Below the pieces are notes generated by a model that was given only the letters and a program-made list of their open reading frames with translations, did no database searches and was not told the origin of the DNA. From NCBI RefSeq assembly GCF_020151015.1, contig NZ_CP083746.1, forward strand, positions 2,943,001 through 3,007,000: a stretch of 64,000 nt of DNA, given 5' to 3'. Origin of the DNA: Pseudomonas sp. p1(2021b) (GTDB taxonomy: Bacteria; Pseudomonadota; Gammaproteobacteria; Pseudomonadales; Pseudomonadaceae). Positions 1-9,017 of this stretch are shown piece by piece; position 1 is the stretch's first letter; each line of letters begins with the position of its first letter. The position numbers and the translations under genes were made by a program.

Positions 1-367
1 CGTGCTTGGCACACAGCATCGGCCCGACCACGTTGGTCTTCATCACCTTGAGCAGGCGGAATTCGGACATTTCCTCGACCCGGCTCTGCTGGCCGATGGT
101 CCCGGCATTGTTGACCAGCGCAGTAACCGGGCCAAGCTCCTGGTCGACGCGGTGGAACAGCTGGGACACTTCATCCTCGACACTGGCATCGGCACGCACG
201 GCAATGGCCGTGGCGCCCAACGCACGCACCTGGGCCAGTACCTGCTCGGCGGCCTGGTCGTCGGCATGGTAGTTGATGCAGATGCGGTAGCCCTGTTGTG
301 CCGCCAACAGCGCCGTGGCAGCGCCGATGCCACGGCTGGCACCGGTGATGACGATGACCTTCTCCAT
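1..367 (-). CDS. SDR-family oxidoreductase, N-terminal part (3' end outside window)
   Basis: This is the first 122 codons of a short-chain dehydrogenase/reductase, an NAD(P)-dependent oxidoreductase. The ATG at 367 is preceded by a GGCGGA ribosome-binding site. The protein opens MEKVIVITGASRGIG, which contains the TGxxxGxG dinucleotide-binding motif, and about 90 residues in it has the NNAG motif of classical SDRs. The catalytic Tyr-x-x-x-Lys lies beyond the window edge. Substrate cannot be inferred. It is on the same strand as the downstream-reading efflux operon but is separated from emrB by about 115 bases, so co-transcription is possible but not shown. Confidence 0.9.
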   Translation of the reverse strand, partial: MEKVIVITGASRGIGAATALLAAQQGYRICINYHADDQAAEQVLAQVRALGATAIAVRADASVEDEVSQLFHRVDQELGPVTALVNNAGTIGQQSRVEEMSEFRLLKVMKTNVVGPMLCAKH

Positions 368-481
368 GAATCCGCCAATTGCTCTGGGAATGGATTCCCG
401 ACAATAGGGGAAAAGGCGATGCTTGTGAATGCCCTCGAAGGGCGTAGGGCGAAAGCGGCTTCCACAGGCTTCACACAGCTA

Positions 482-2017
482 TCAATGCCCAGCCGAAGCC
501 GGCGCTGCCTTGGCGGTGAACGGCGGTCGCGCCAGCCACACCAGCAGGATCAGGCCGGCGAACACCCAGGTCATCAAGGTGAAATAGTCCACCGTCGACA
601 TCATGTAGGCCTGGCCGTTGAGGATGCGCTCCAGTTGCGCATAGCTCTGTGGGTTGGCCCCGCCCAGCTGCCCCAGGGCATGCTGGGTCGCCGGGTCGTA
701 CTCGCTGATGTGCTCGCTCAGGTAGGCGTGGTGCTGCTCGGCGCGGCGGATCCAGATCCAGGTAGTCAGGGAGGCGGCGAAACTGCCGCCCAGGGTACGC
801 AGGAACGTCGCGAGCCCCGAGCCGTCTGCAATCTGGTGCGGCGGCAGGTCCGACAGCAGGATGCTCAAGGTCGGCATGAAGAACAGCGCCACGCCAATGC
901 CCATGAATAGCTGCACCAGCGCCACGTGCTGGAAATCCACCTCGTTGGTGAAGCCTGCGCGCATGTAGCAGCTGGCACCGATCGCCAGGAAGGCCAGGCC
1001 CGCCAGCAGGCGCAGATCGACCCGATGCGCGTACTTGCCCACGAAGGGCGACAGGACCACCGGCAACAGGCCGATCGGCGCCACCGCAAGGCCCGCCCAG
1101 GTGGCGGTATAGCCCATCTGCGTCTGCAACCATTGCGGCAGGATCAGGTTGATGCCGAAGAAGCCGGCGTAGCCACCGACCATCACCAGGGTGCCCACGC
1201 GGAAGTTGCGGTGCACGAACAGCCGCAGGTTGACCACGGGATGGCGGTCGGTCAGCTCCCAGATCACGAAGATCGCCAGGAATACCACCGAGACCAGGCT
1301 GCCCACGACGATGAACGACGACTCGAACCAGTCCAGGTCGTTGCCCTTGTCCAGCACCACCTGCAATGCCCCGACACCGATGATCAAGGTCAGCAGGCCG
1401 ATGTAGTCCATCGGCTGACGGCTGGTGGTGACCGGCCGCGTACGCATCTGCTGGCGCACCACGGCGGCGGCGAACAGGCCGATCGGCACATTGATGAAGA
1501 AGATCCACGGCCAGCTGTAGCTGTCGGTGATCCAGCCGCCGAGAATCGGCCCGGCAATCGGCGCCACCACCGTGACCATGGCCAGCAAGGCCAGCGCCAT
1601 GCCTCGCTTGGCGGGTGGGTACACGGCGATCAGCAAGGTCTGGGTCATGGGGTACAGCGGCCCCGCGACCACGCCCTGGAGCACGCGAAAAGCCACCAGC
1701 TCCGGCATCGACTGGGCGATCCCGCACAGGAACGACGCCAGCACGAACAACAAGGTGGCCCAGATGAACAGCTTCACTTCGCCGAAGCGCCGGCTCAACC
1801 AGCCGGTCAGCGGCAAGGCGATCGCGTTGCTCACGGCGAACGAGGTGATCACCCAGGTGCCCTGCTCATAGCTCACGCCGAGGTTGCCGGAGATGGTCGG
1901 CAGGGCCACGTTGGCGATGGTGGTGTCGAGCACCTGCATGAAGGTGGCCAACGACAGGCCGATGGTGGTCAGCAGCAGGCTCGGCGGGGTGAACTGCGCG
2001 GGCGCGTTGTTGCTCAT
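482..2017 (-). CDS. emrB: DHA2-family multidrug efflux MFS transporter (EmrB/QacA type)
   Basis: This 511-residue inner-membrane drug:proton antiporter has the length and about 14 hydrophobic segments expected of the DHA2 (EmrB/QacA) family. A motif C-like stretch rich in Gly and Pro (VAPIAGPILGGWI) lies near residue 155. Together with the EmrA-type adaptor and an outer-membrane channel encoded elsewhere it should form a tripartite pump. Its ATG overlaps the stop of emrA by four bases (ATGA), so translation is probably coupled. It is the last gene of a marR-emrA-emrB operon. Substrates in the EmrB family include hydrophobic uncouplers and antibiotics. The specific substrate here is unknown. 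Confidence 0.92.
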   Translation of the reverse strand: MSNNAPAQFTPPSLLLTTIGLSLATFMQVLDTTIANVALPTISGNLGVSYEQGTWVITSFAVSNAIALPLTGWLSRRFGEVKLFIWATLLFVLASFLCGIAQSMPELVAFRVLQGVVAGPLYPMTQTLLIAVYPPAKRGMALALLAMVTVVAPIAGPILGGWITDSYSWPWIFFINVPIGLFAAAVVRQQMRTRPVTTSRQPMDYIGLLTLIIGVGALQVVLDKGNDLDWFESSFIVVGSLVSVVFLAIFVIWELTDRHPVVNLRLFVHRNFRVGTLVMVGGYAGFFGINLILPQWLQTQMGYTATWAGLAVAPIGLLPVVLSPFVGKYAHRVDLRLLAGLAFLAIGASCYMRAGFTNEVDFQHVALVQLFMGIGVALFFMPTLSILLSDLPPHQIADGSGLATFLRTLGGSFAASLTTWIWIRRAEQHHAYLSEHISEYDPATQHALGQLGGANPQSYAQLERILNGQAYMMSTVDYFTLMTWVFAGLILLVWLARPPFTAKAAPASAGH

Positions 2018-3207
2018 CGCTGGGCCGTCTTGCCGCTGGCGCTGTTCTCGTGGATCAGCCGGGCGATCAGCTCATCGGCTTCGACCAGCTGGTGGTCATA
2101 CACCTGGGTGGCATAGCTGGCCTGCTGCGGCGGTTGCTGGGCCAATGCCGGGCCGCTCTGGTCGTGCAGGTCGACCTCGACCACCGTGGACAGGCCGATA
2201 CGCAGCGGGTGTTGCTTGAGCTGCTCGGGGTTGATGTGGATCCGCACCGGTACCCGCTGGACGATCTTGATCCAGTTGCCGGTGGCATTCTGTGCCGGCA
2301 ACAGCGCGAAGGCGCTGCCGGTACCGGCACCAAGGCTATCGACCGTGCCACTGTACTTCACGTCGCTGCCGTACAGGTCGGCGGAAATCTCCACCGGCTG
2401 GCCGATGCGCATATCGCGCAGTTGGGTTTCCTTGAAGTTGGCGTCGATCCAGACCTGGTCCAGGGGAATCACCGCCATGGTCGCCACACCCGGTTGCAGG
2501 CGCTGGCCCAATTGCACGGTACGTTTGGCCACGTAGCCGGTAACCGGCGCCACCAGCGTGGTTCGAGCATGGTCGAGGTAGGCCTGGCGCAGGTCGGCGG
2601 CGGCGGCCATGACTTCAGGGTGCGACGACACCACGGTGTCGTCGACCAGCGCAGTGCTGGTATTGAGCTGCTGGCGGGCGCTGTTCAAGGCGCTCTGGGC
2701 AACGCTCAGGTCATCGCGGGCATGGGATATTTCCTCGGCTGCGATCGCCCCGCTGTCGGCCAGCACCTTGCGCCGCCGGTAGTTGTCCTGGGCCTTCTGC
2801 AACTCGGCCTGGCGCGTCTGCAACTGGGCCTTGAGGGCATCGACATTGCTGTACAGCCCGCGCACCTGGCGCACGGTGCGCGCCAGCCTGGCTTCGGCGG
2901 CCTGCAAGGCCACCTCGCTGTCGGCGGGGTCGAAACGCAACAGCATCTGACCTTCGTGCACCAGATCGCCATCGTCGGCACCGATGCTGGTGACGGTGCC
3001 GGTCACCAGCGGCGTGATTTCCACCACATTGCCGTTGACGTAGGCGTCGTCGGTGCTTTCGTGCCAGCGCCCGACCAGGGCATACCAGGCCCAGGTGGCG
3101 GCGCCTGCCAGGATCAGCACCAGCAGCAAGCCCAGCAGCCAGGCCTTGCGCTTGCGCGTGTTGTCCGGCGCAGGTGCTGGGGTGGGAGTGTCAGCGGAAG
3201 TGGCCAT
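2014..3207 (-). CDS. emrA: HlyD/EmrA-family periplasmic adaptor subunit of multidrug efflux pump
   Basis: This 397-residue membrane-fusion protein has one N-terminal transmembrane helix at about residues 24-45 (a Leu/Ile/Ala-rich run after KRKAW). It is followed by a biotinyl-lipoyl half-motif, a long alpha-helical hairpin (about 100-190) and a beta-barrel region, which is the usual HlyD_D23 order. It bridges EmrB to an outer-membrane channel. It lies 30 bases downstream of the MarR gene and overlaps emrB by four bases. A C-terminal tail of about 40 residues after the last beta segment is polar and probably disordered. Confidence 0.92.
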   Translation of the reverse strand: MATSADTPTPAPAPDNTRKRKAWLLGLLLVLILAGAATWAWYALVGRWHESTDDAYVNGNVVEITPLVTGTVTSIGADDGDLVHEGQMLLRFDPADSEVALQAAEARLARTVRQVRGLYSNVDALKAQLQTRQAELQKAQDNYRRRKVLADSGAIAAEEISHARDDLSVAQSALNSARQQLNTSTALVDDTVVSSHPEVMAAAADLRQAYLDHARTTLVAPVTGYVAKRTVQLGQRLQPGVATMAVIPLDQVWIDANFKETQLRDMRIGQPVEISADLYGSDVKYSGTVDSLGAGTGSAFALLPAQNATGNWIKIVQRVPVRIHINPEQLKQHPLRIGLSTVVEVDLHDQSGPALAQQPPQQASYATQVYDHQLVEADELIARLIHENSASGKTAQR

Positions 3208-3237
3208 GACAATACCTTGGAAAGAGTCGTGGGAGGA

Positions 3238-3711
3238 TCAACGATTGCCGAAACGGCGAATCGTCAGGGGGTCGCCGGCGCTCAGCAGCACCTTGGCCAG
3301 CAGGCCCTCGAGGGTCTTGAGCTCCTCGGGCTGCAAGGCGCCGACCAGCTCATTCATTGCCGCGGCACCGATCTCCGGCAACCGATCGGCCAGGCGCTGG
3401 CCATCCTCGGTCAACGCCAGGCGAACCTGGCGGCGATCCTCGGGGCAACGGTTACGCAGGATGAGGCCCTTCTGCACGAGGCGATCGAGCATGCGGGTCA
3501 TCGAGCCGCTGTCCAGGCCGAGGTAGCGGCACAGTTCAGCTGGGGTATCCACGTCGTACTGGGTGACGATGATCAGCACCTTGAACTGCGCGGCGGTGAC
3601 GCCGTCTGCTTCCAGGTGCCAATCGAGGATGCGGTCCTTGAGCAACGCGGCACGCCCCAAGAGCATGCCGATGGCGCAGGTCTGGAAGTTTTCCGGCGAG
3701 AAGTGAGACAT
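3238..3711 (-). CDS. MarR-family transcriptional regulator of the emrAB-type operon
   Basis: This 157-residue winged-helix repressor of the MarR family has the recognition-helix region LDSGSMTRMLDRLVQKGL at about residues 67-84, followed by the wing (NRCPEDRRQVRLALTEDG). As first gene of marR-emrA-emrB it is expected to repress its own operon and to release DNA when it binds a phenolic or other lipophilic ligand, as MprA/EmrR does. A perfect palindrome sits inside the promoter immediately upstream (3745-3758), which suits autorepression. Ligand unknown. Confidence 0.93.
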   Translation of the reverse strand: MSHFSPENFQTCAIGMLLGRAALLKDRILDWHLEADGVTAAQFKVLIIVTQYDVDTPAELCRYLGLDSGSMTRMLDRLVQKGLILRNRCPEDRRQVRLALTEDGQRLADRLPEIGAAAMNELVGALQPEELKTLEGLLAKVLLSAGDPLTIRRFGNR

Positions 3712-3739
3712 GACGAAGGCCCGGGCAATATGTGTATAA

Positions 3740-3767
3740 ATATTACTGCCTAGGCAGTGAATGTCAA
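3740..3767 (-). promoter_or_regulatory. Sigma-70 promoter of marR-emrAB with embedded MarR operator palindrome
   Basis: Reading the minus strand, a consensus -35 TTGACA (3767-3762) is separated by 16 bases from a -10 TAATAT (3745-3740). The spacer contains the perfect 14-bp palindrome ACTGCCTAGGCAGT (3745-3758). A bound dimer there would block RNA polymerase. The site ends about 30 bases before the marR start codon. The promoter hexamers and palindrome are seen directly. Assignment as the MarR operator is inference from position and symmetry. Confidence 0.8.
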
Positions 3768-3932
3768 AGCCTTGATTAGCCTGCTATGTAAAAGTTCGGC
3801 AAGACGCTGTATCAGGTCGCCTGGACCCGCCGGAATCGCGATGAAAAAACAGACATCTGATAGTCGTTCGCCATTATCTTGGTTCTCGACACTCCCCGGT
3901 CGAGGGTAGAATGCACAAAACCGGGAGCCGCA

Positions 3933-4940
3933 ATGAACCACGATCGCTTGACCCCCACTCCAGACGATGCCCTCGCCGACGCTGCCGCCCACTGGTGCAT
4001 GCGGCTGCATGCCGACGACTGCACGGCAGCCGAGCGCGAGGCATTCCAGCGCTGGCTGGCGGCCGACCCACGGCACCAGGAGGAGTATCAGGCGATGCTG
4101 GAGATCTGGCATACCGCCGAATGCTTGCCCCCTACCGCCACAGCGGTGGACTTCAACCCGCGTGCACGGCCTGCAGCGCGCCAACCCACCTGGCGCCCGC
4201 TGGCCTCGGCTGCAGCAGTGCTCCTGCTCGCCCTGCCCCTGGCTGGCTGGGTCAGCTGGGAACAAGGCTGGCTGCCCAACCGCTACCAGCACGTCGAAAG
4301 CGACGGCCAGGTGCAGCAGGTGACCCTGAGCGACGGCAGCGTGGTCGAACTCAACCTGCACACCGAGTTGCGCTACCTGAACTACAAGGACCGGCGCCAG
4401 GTCACCTTGGTCAAGGGCGAGGCGTTCTTCAAGGTCAAGCACGACAGCCGCCACCCGTTCATCGTCCGAGCAGGCAGCGGCCAGACCCGGGTCACCGGAA
4501 CCCAGTTCAATGTCTGGAAGCATGAAGACCAGGTCAAGGTGACACTGGTGGAAGGCTCGGTGCTGGTCACCAGCCATGGCGCCGATGACGGCTACCGCCT
4601 TGGCCCCGGCATGCAGGCCAGCTACCGCACCGGTGACTTCGAGCCGGTACTGGCGCAAACCGACGATTCCGGCAACAGCCTGGCCTGGCGCAGCGGCAAA
4701 CTGATCCTGGACAACCTCACCCTGGCCCAAGCCCTGCCAGTGATCAATCGCTACCTGGACAAGCCCTTGCGCCTGGCTGACGAGAGCACGGGCAAGATCC
4801 GCGTCAGCGGGGTGTACAGCATCGACGAGGTGGAGCGCCTGGTGGATAACCTGCCCAAGGTGCTACCGGTCTACCTGACGCGTAGCCAGGACGGCAGCAC
4901 CGTGCTCAATCGCATCTCCCCACCGGCCAGCCGAGGCTGA
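3933..4940 (+). CDS. FecR-family anti-sigma/sigma regulator (orphan)
   Basis: This 335-residue inner-membrane signal transducer of the FecR family has three parts. There is an N-terminal cytoplasmic DUF4880 segment (about residues 13-58, with the AEREAFQRWLAADPRHQEEY signature), a single transmembrane helix (about 87-108), and a periplasmic FecR domain (about 118-212) followed by a DUF4974/STN-like C-terminus (about 252-320). FecR proteins normally hold an ECF sigma factor and receive a signal from a TonB-dependent receptor. Neither gene is next to it: upstream lies the divergent marR gene and downstream a convergent permease. The ATG at 3933 follows a GGGAG site. An in-frame ATG at 3879 is less likely because it lacks this context. 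Confidence 0.9.
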   Translation: MNHDRLTPTPDDALADAAAHWCMRLHADDCTAAEREAFQRWLAADPRHQEEYQAMLEIWHTAECLPPTATAVDFNPRARPAARQPTWRPLASAAAVLLLALPLAGWVSWEQGWLPNRYQHVESDGQVQQVTLSDGSVVELNLHTELRYLNYKDRRQVTLVKGEAFFKVKHDSRHPFIVRAGSGQTRVTGTQFNVWKHEDQVKVTLVEGSVLVTSHGADDGYRLGPGMQASYRTGDFEPVLAQTDDSGNSLAWRSGKLILDNLTLAQALPVINRYLDKPLRLADESTGKIRVSGVYSIDEVERLVDNLPKVLPVYLTRSQDGSTVLNRISPPASRG

Positions 4941-4976
4941 GCCTGAAGCGTTCGCCGCAACAGCTTCGGCGCTTTT

Positions 4977-5014
4977 GAAATCGAGCGCCGCCCGCGCGGA
5001 CGGCGCTCGATTTC
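4977..5014. terminator. Bidirectional hairpin terminator between fecR and the permease gene
   Basis: A perfect 14-bp inverted repeat (arms 4977-4990 and 5001-5014, GAAATCGAGCGCCG) with a 10-base loop lies between two convergent genes. Short T runs flank it on both strands, which suits termination in both directions. Confidence 0.8.
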
Positions 5015-5047
5015 ACAGTTACCAACCCGCTCAAGCCCTGCCCCGAC

Positions 5048-6367
5048 TCAAAGCACCATCGCCGCCAACCAGCCAAACGCCAGCAGCGGCAGGTTGTAGT
5101 GGATAAACGTTGGCACCACGGTGTCCCAGATATGGTGATGCTGGCCATCCACGTTCAGCCCTGAAGTCGGGCCGAGGGTGGAATCCGATGCAGGCGACCC
5201 GGCGTCGCCCAGGGCGCCGGCGGTACCGACGATGCACACCGTGGCCAGCGGGTCGAAGCCCAGTTGCACGCACAGCGGCACGAAGATCGCCGCCAGAATC
5301 GGCACGGTGGAGAACGACGAGCCGATGCCCATGGTCACCAGCAGCCCCACCAGCAGCATGAGCAGAGCCCCGACGCCCTTGCTGTGGTCGATCCAACGTG
5401 CCGAAGCCTCGACCAGGCCGTTCACTTCACCGGTGGCCTTCATCACCTCGGCAAACCCGGACGCGGCGATCATGATGAAGCCGATCATGGCCATCATCTT
5501 CATGCCTTCGGTGAACAGGTCGTCGGTGTCCTTCCAGCGCACGATGCCCGACAGCGAGAAGATCAGAAAGCCGACCATGGCGCCGATGATCATCGAGTCC
5601 AGCCACAACTGGATGATGAACGCTGCGGCAATCGCGGCGCCGGCTACCAGCAAGGTCAGAGGGTTGTAGCGGACGCTGACCTGCTCGACCTGTTCGATGC
5701 GGTCCAGATCGTAGTCGCGCTTCTTGCGGTAGCTGACGAACACGGCCAGCAACAGCCCGGCGAGCATGCCCGCGGCCGGAATGGCCATGGCATGAGTGAC
5801 GTTGACGCCACTGACATCCACGCCGGCACGGGCGACGTTGGCCAGCAGGATCTCGTTGAGGAAGATGTTGCCAAAGCCCACCGGCAGGAACATGTACGGG
5901 GTGATCAAGCCGAAGGTGATCACACAGGCGATCAGCCGCCGGTCGATGCGCAGCCGGGTCAGCACGTACAACAGCGGCGGTACCAACAGCGGAATGAAGG
6001 CGATATGGATAGGCAGGATGTTCTGCGAGCAGACAGCCACCACCAGCATCAGCCCGACCAGCACCCACTTGAGCGCACCCTTGTTGGCATGCCCCTGCCG
6101 GTCGACCATCGCCAAGGCGCGGTCGGCCAAGGCATGGGCCAGGCCGGACTTGGCGATGGCGACGGCAAAAGCGCCGAGCAGCGCGTAGGACAGCGCCACC
6201 GTGGCACCACCGCCCAAGCCACTGTTGAAGGCTTTGAGCGTGCCTTCGGTGCCCAGGCCGCCGACCAGGCCACCGGTCAGGGCGCCGACGATCAGGGCGA
6301 TGACCACATGCACGCGGGACAGGCTCAATACCAGCATGACGCCAACCGCGGCAATGACTGCATTCAT
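5048..6367 (-). CDS. Na+/H+ antiporter-family (YuiF-like) inner-membrane permease
   Basis: This 439-residue polytopic membrane protein has 11-12 hydrophobic segments. It resembles the Na+/H+ antiporter (NhaC-like) superfamily group that includes the Bacillus YuiF histidine permease. Recognisable features are the Gly-rich [16 protein letters not shown] segment near the N-terminus, the central IASGF-type loop region ([14 protein letters not shown]), and the Ser/Gly-rich [18 protein letters not shown] and [18 protein letters not shown] motifs near the C-terminus. The substrate could be a cation or an organic solute such as an amino acid. Sequence alone does not decide. It is transcribed alone and convergently with fecR. 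Confidence 0.8.
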   Translation of the reverse strand: MNAVIAAVGVMLVLSLSRVHVVIALIVGALTGGLVGGLGTEGTLKAFNSGLGGGATVALSYALLGAFAVAIAKSGLAHALADRALAMVDRQGHANKGALKWVLVGLMLVVAVCSQNILPIHIAFIPLLVPPLLYVLTRLRIDRRLIACVITFGLITPYMFLPVGFGNIFLNEILLANVARAGVDVSGVNVTHAMAIPAAGMLAGLLLAVFVSYRKKRDYDLDRIEQVEQVSVRYNPLTLLVAGAAIAAAFIIQLWLDSMIIGAMVGFLIFSLSGIVRWKDTDDLFTEGMKMMAMIGFIMIAASGFAEVMKATGEVNGLVEASARWIDHSKGVGALLMLLVGLLVTMGIGSSFSTVPILAAIFVPLCVQLGFDPLATVCIVGTAGALGDAGSPASDSTLGPTSGLNVDGQHHHIWDTVVPTFIHYNLPLLAFGWLAAMVL

Positions 6368-6675
6368 GGTGTGGTTTACCTCGTTACGACAGACGAAAAG
6401 CGAGTGCGCCGGCGACAGACTGCATGCGGGCAGTGGCCGGGCCAGGGGATGTTGTTATGAAGGGCGCACACTCTGAAGCACACCTGGGCGCTTGTCAAAG
6501 CCGTCAAGACCGTGACGGGTGTCAGAAGTGCCTGAAAGTACGGTTTTTTATTGAACGCATGGATAAAGAAAAGGACCGGCTCGCCGACATAAAGGGCAAC
6601 CCCAGGCCCTGCTGCCAATCAGCCGCGACTAGACCGACTGGCACTGGCCAAGACCTCTTAACAAGGGATCCCCAA
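6368..6675. other. 308-bp divergent intergenic region
   Basis: No coding sequence is supported here. The region lies between the permease (minus) and the chemoreceptor (plus) and carries a FliA-type promoter at 6564-6590. Several possible in-frame start codons upstream of the chemoreceptor ATG (from 6424) encode a low-complexity extension without chemoreceptor features, so I treat this stretch as untranslated. Confidence 0.6.
6564..6590 (+). promoter_or_regulatory. FliA (sigma-28) type promoter for the chemoreceptor gene
   Basis: TAAA (6564-6567), exactly 15 bases, then GCCGACAT (6583-6590). The sigma-28 consensus is TAAA-N15-GCCGATAA, so the -35 and spacer match fully and the first five bases of the -10 match. 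It lies about 85 bases upstream of the chemoreceptor start codon, consistent with flagellar-class expression. Confidence 0.75.
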
Positions 6676-8820
6676 ATGCCTTTGCGTCAACTTTCCATCC
6701 AGTGGAAGATCACCCTGTTGGCCGGCCTGTGCCTGGCGACCATCGTCACGGTGCTGATCGGTCTTTCGTTGTACCGCATGGATCACAGTTCGGACCTGGT
6801 CAAGGCCAGCAGCATGCAGATGCTCACCGAGTCGGCCCAGGCCCGCATCGAGTCCCAGGGCGAGGTACAGGCCCTGGATATCCGCCGCCAGTTCATGGAT
6901 GCGTACCAGTACGGCGCCGGTTTTGCCCGCCAAGTGTTGTTCCTGCGCGAGCAGGCCGAAAAGCGTTTTCTCGATGCCTATGACCTGCGCGAGGACATGA
7001 CCCGGCAGGTGCGCACGGCGCTGCAGGCCAACCCCGAGCTGCTCGGCCTGTCGCTGGTCTTCGAGCCTGATGCGCTGGATGGCAAGGACAGCCTGTTCAA
7101 CGGCCAGGCCGAGCTGGGCAGCAACGAAACCGGGCGTTTTGCCTTGTACTGGTCGCAGCCACGCGCCGGCCAGCTGACAGCCATGGCATTGCCGGAACAG
7201 GACATGGCCAACACCGAGATCGGCCCCAGCGGCGAGCCGGCCAACACTTGGTGGGTATGCCCGCGCAGCACGCGCAAAGTGTGCGTGAGCGAGCCCTACT
7301 TCTATACCATCGATGGCCAACAGGTGCTGATGACCAGCATCGTGTTCCCGTTGATCGTGGCAGACAAAGTCATCGCCACCCTCTCCATCGATATCAACCT
7401 CAACAGCCTCCAGGCCCTGAGCGAACGCGCCAGCCGAAGCCTCTACGAAGGCCGCACCACGGTCGGCATCCTCAGCCCCGCAGGCCTTCTGGCCGGCTAC
7501 AGCGCCGATGCTGGCAAGCTGGCCCAGCGCTTCGACCAGGTCGACCCGGCCCAAGGCGCAGCACTGGTGCGCAAGCTGGCGGACGGCAAGCTGCAGGTCG
7601 TGCGCCATGAACAGCGCCTGAAGGTGCTGGCTGCCTTCGAGCCGATCCCGGGCGGCAAGCCCTGGGGCGTGTTGCTCGATGTCCCGCAAAGCGCCCTGAC
7701 CGGCCCGGCCGAAGCGCTCAAGCAAGAGCTGGACGCGCTCAATACCAGCGGCACCTTGCTCGAGCTCGGCCTTGGCCTGGCCGTCGCAATCGCAGGGCTG
7801 TTGCTGGTGTGGCTGATGGCCCGTGGTGTCACCCGGCCGATTCTTGGTGTTGCGGCCATGCTCAAGGACATCGCCAGCGGCGAAGGTGACCTGACCCGTC
7901 GCCTGGCCTACGACAAGCGCGACGAACTGGGTGAGCTGGCCGGTTGGTTCAACCGCTTCCTCGACAAGCTGCAGCCGACCATCGCCGAGGTCAAACGTTC
8001 GGTACATGCCGCACGCGGCACGGCGGACCAGTCGGCAGCCATTGCCGCTCAGACCAGCGCCGGCATGGAGCAGCAGTACCGTCAGGTCGACCAGGTGGCC
8101 ACCGCCTCCCATGAGATGAGTGCCACTGCCCAGGACGTGGCCCGCAGCGCTGCGCAAGCCGCCCAGGCCGCTCGCGAGGCCGACCAGGCCACCCGTGAAG
8201 GCCTGGCGGTGATCGACCGCACCACCCACAGCATCGATGCGCTGGCGGCCGACATGAGCGGTGCCATGGCCCAGGTCGAAGGCCTGGCCCAGAACAGCGA
8301 GAAGATCGGCTCGGTGCTGGAGGTGATTCGCTCGATTGCCGAACAGACCAACCTGCTGGCTCTCAATGCCGCCATCGAGGCCGCCCGGGCCGGCGAGGCC
8401 GGACGAGGCTTCGCGGTGGTCGCCGACGAAGTGCGCAACCTGGCCCGGCGTACCCAGGAGTCGGTGGAAGAAACCCGCCAAGTGATCGAGGCGCTGCAGG
8501 CCGGCACCCAGGAAGTGGTCGGCGCCATGGACAACAGCCACCGTCAGGCCCAGGGCGGCGTCGAGCAGGTCGGCCAAGCGGTCACCGCACTGCAACGCAT
8601 CGGCCAGGCGGTGACGGTGATCACCGACATGAACCTGCAGATCGCCTCGGCCGCCGAGGAGCAGAGCGCGGTGGCCGAAGAGATCAACCACAATGTCGCG
8701 ACCATTCGCGATGTCACCGAATCGCTGTCGGGTCAGGCCAACGAGTCGGCACGGGTCAGCCAGTCGCTCAACGACCTGGCCAACCAGCAGCAGGGGCTGA
8801 TGGACCAGTTCCGCGTCTGA
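6676..8820 (+). CDS. Methyl-accepting chemotaxis protein with dCache-type sensor domain
   Basis: This 714-residue chemoreceptor has a first transmembrane helix at about residues 12-32, then a roughly 320-residue periplasmic domain of the double-Cache class (with an [20 protein letters not shown] loop). A second helix lies at about 362-385, followed by a HAMP domain and a methyl-accepting signalling domain whose hairpin tip [20 protein letters not shown] lies near residue 555. It couples ligand sensing to CheA/CheW. The sensor resembles Pseudomonas amine/polyamine receptors such as McpU and TlpQ in layout, but I cannot assign the ligand. I chose the ATG at 6676 because [15 protein letters not shown] is the usual start of this family. 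A FliA-type promoter lies upstream. Confidence 0.93.
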   Translation: MPLRQLSIQWKITLLAGLCLATIVTVLIGLSLYRMDHSSDLVKASSMQMLTESAQARIESQGEVQALDIRRQFMDAYQYGAGFARQVLFLREQAEKRFLDAYDLREDMTRQVRTALQANPELLGLSLVFEPDALDGKDSLFNGQAELGSNETGRFALYWSQPRAGQLTAMALPEQDMANTEIGPSGEPANTWWVCPRSTRKVCVSEPYFYTIDGQQVLMTSIVFPLIVADKVIATLSIDINLNSLQALSERASRSLYEGRTTVGILSPAGLLAGYSADAGKLAQRFDQVDPAQGAALVRKLADGKLQVVRHEQRLKVLAAFEPIPGGKPWGVLLDVPQSALTGPAEALKQELDALNTSGTLLELGLGLAVAIAGLLLVWLMARGVTRPILGVAAMLKDIASGEGDLTRRLAYDKRDELGELAGWFNRFLDKLQPTIAEVKRSVHAARGTADQSAAIAAQTSAGMEQQYRQVDQVATASHEMSATAQDVARSAAQAAQAAREADQATREGLAVIDRTTHSIDALAADMSGAMAQVEGLAQNSEKIGSVLEVIRSIAEQTNLLALNAAIEAARAGEAGRGFAVVADEVRNLARRTQESVEETRQVIEALQAGTQEVVGAMDNSHRQAQGGVEQVGQAVTALQRIGQAVTVITDMNLQIASAAEEQSAVAEEINHNVATIRDVTESLSGQANESARVSQSLNDLANQQQGLMDQFRV

Positions 8821-8927
8821 GGGTCACACCGGGGCCCTGCCTGACTGCAATCTTGCATAGGGCTCGGCCCCCTCCCCCAACGATCGGCTACTCGTGTGGT
8901 CGCCGCTCGGTGACTTTCCGTAAAAAC

Positions 8928-9017
8928 CTAGTGTGGTGTTTTGCAAATACGACCAATAACTCGCAAGCGATTTTTGCGCTCAGGCAAGGCGTCGTTATTT
9001 GTGAAACACCACACTAG
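8928..9017. mobile_element. 90-bp MITE-like inverted-repeat element ending in CTAG
   Basis: A 90-bp element is bounded by perfect 14-bp terminal inverted repeats, CTAGTGTGGTGTTT (8928-8941) and its complement (9004-9017). Similarity continues imperfectly inward, with CAAATA and CGAC on both arms. The CTAG/TA at each end is the target pattern used by IS630/Tc1-type transposases, so this may be a non-autonomous relative. It contains no gene. Its right end supplies the TAG stop of the subtilase gene. Confidence 0.6.

Noticed and set aside
2050..3753. A 567-codon open frame opposite emrA and marR
   Set aside because: Same reason: certain genes on the other strand and no domain in this frame.
6658..8691. 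A 677-codon open frame opposite the chemoreceptor gene
   Set aside because: The plus-strand gene has clear chemoreceptor domains. The mirror frame has none.
8820..9013. CRISPR-like or tandem repeats near the MITE element
   Set aside because: Only one inverted-repeat element is present. There are no direct repeats with regular spacers anywhere in the window.
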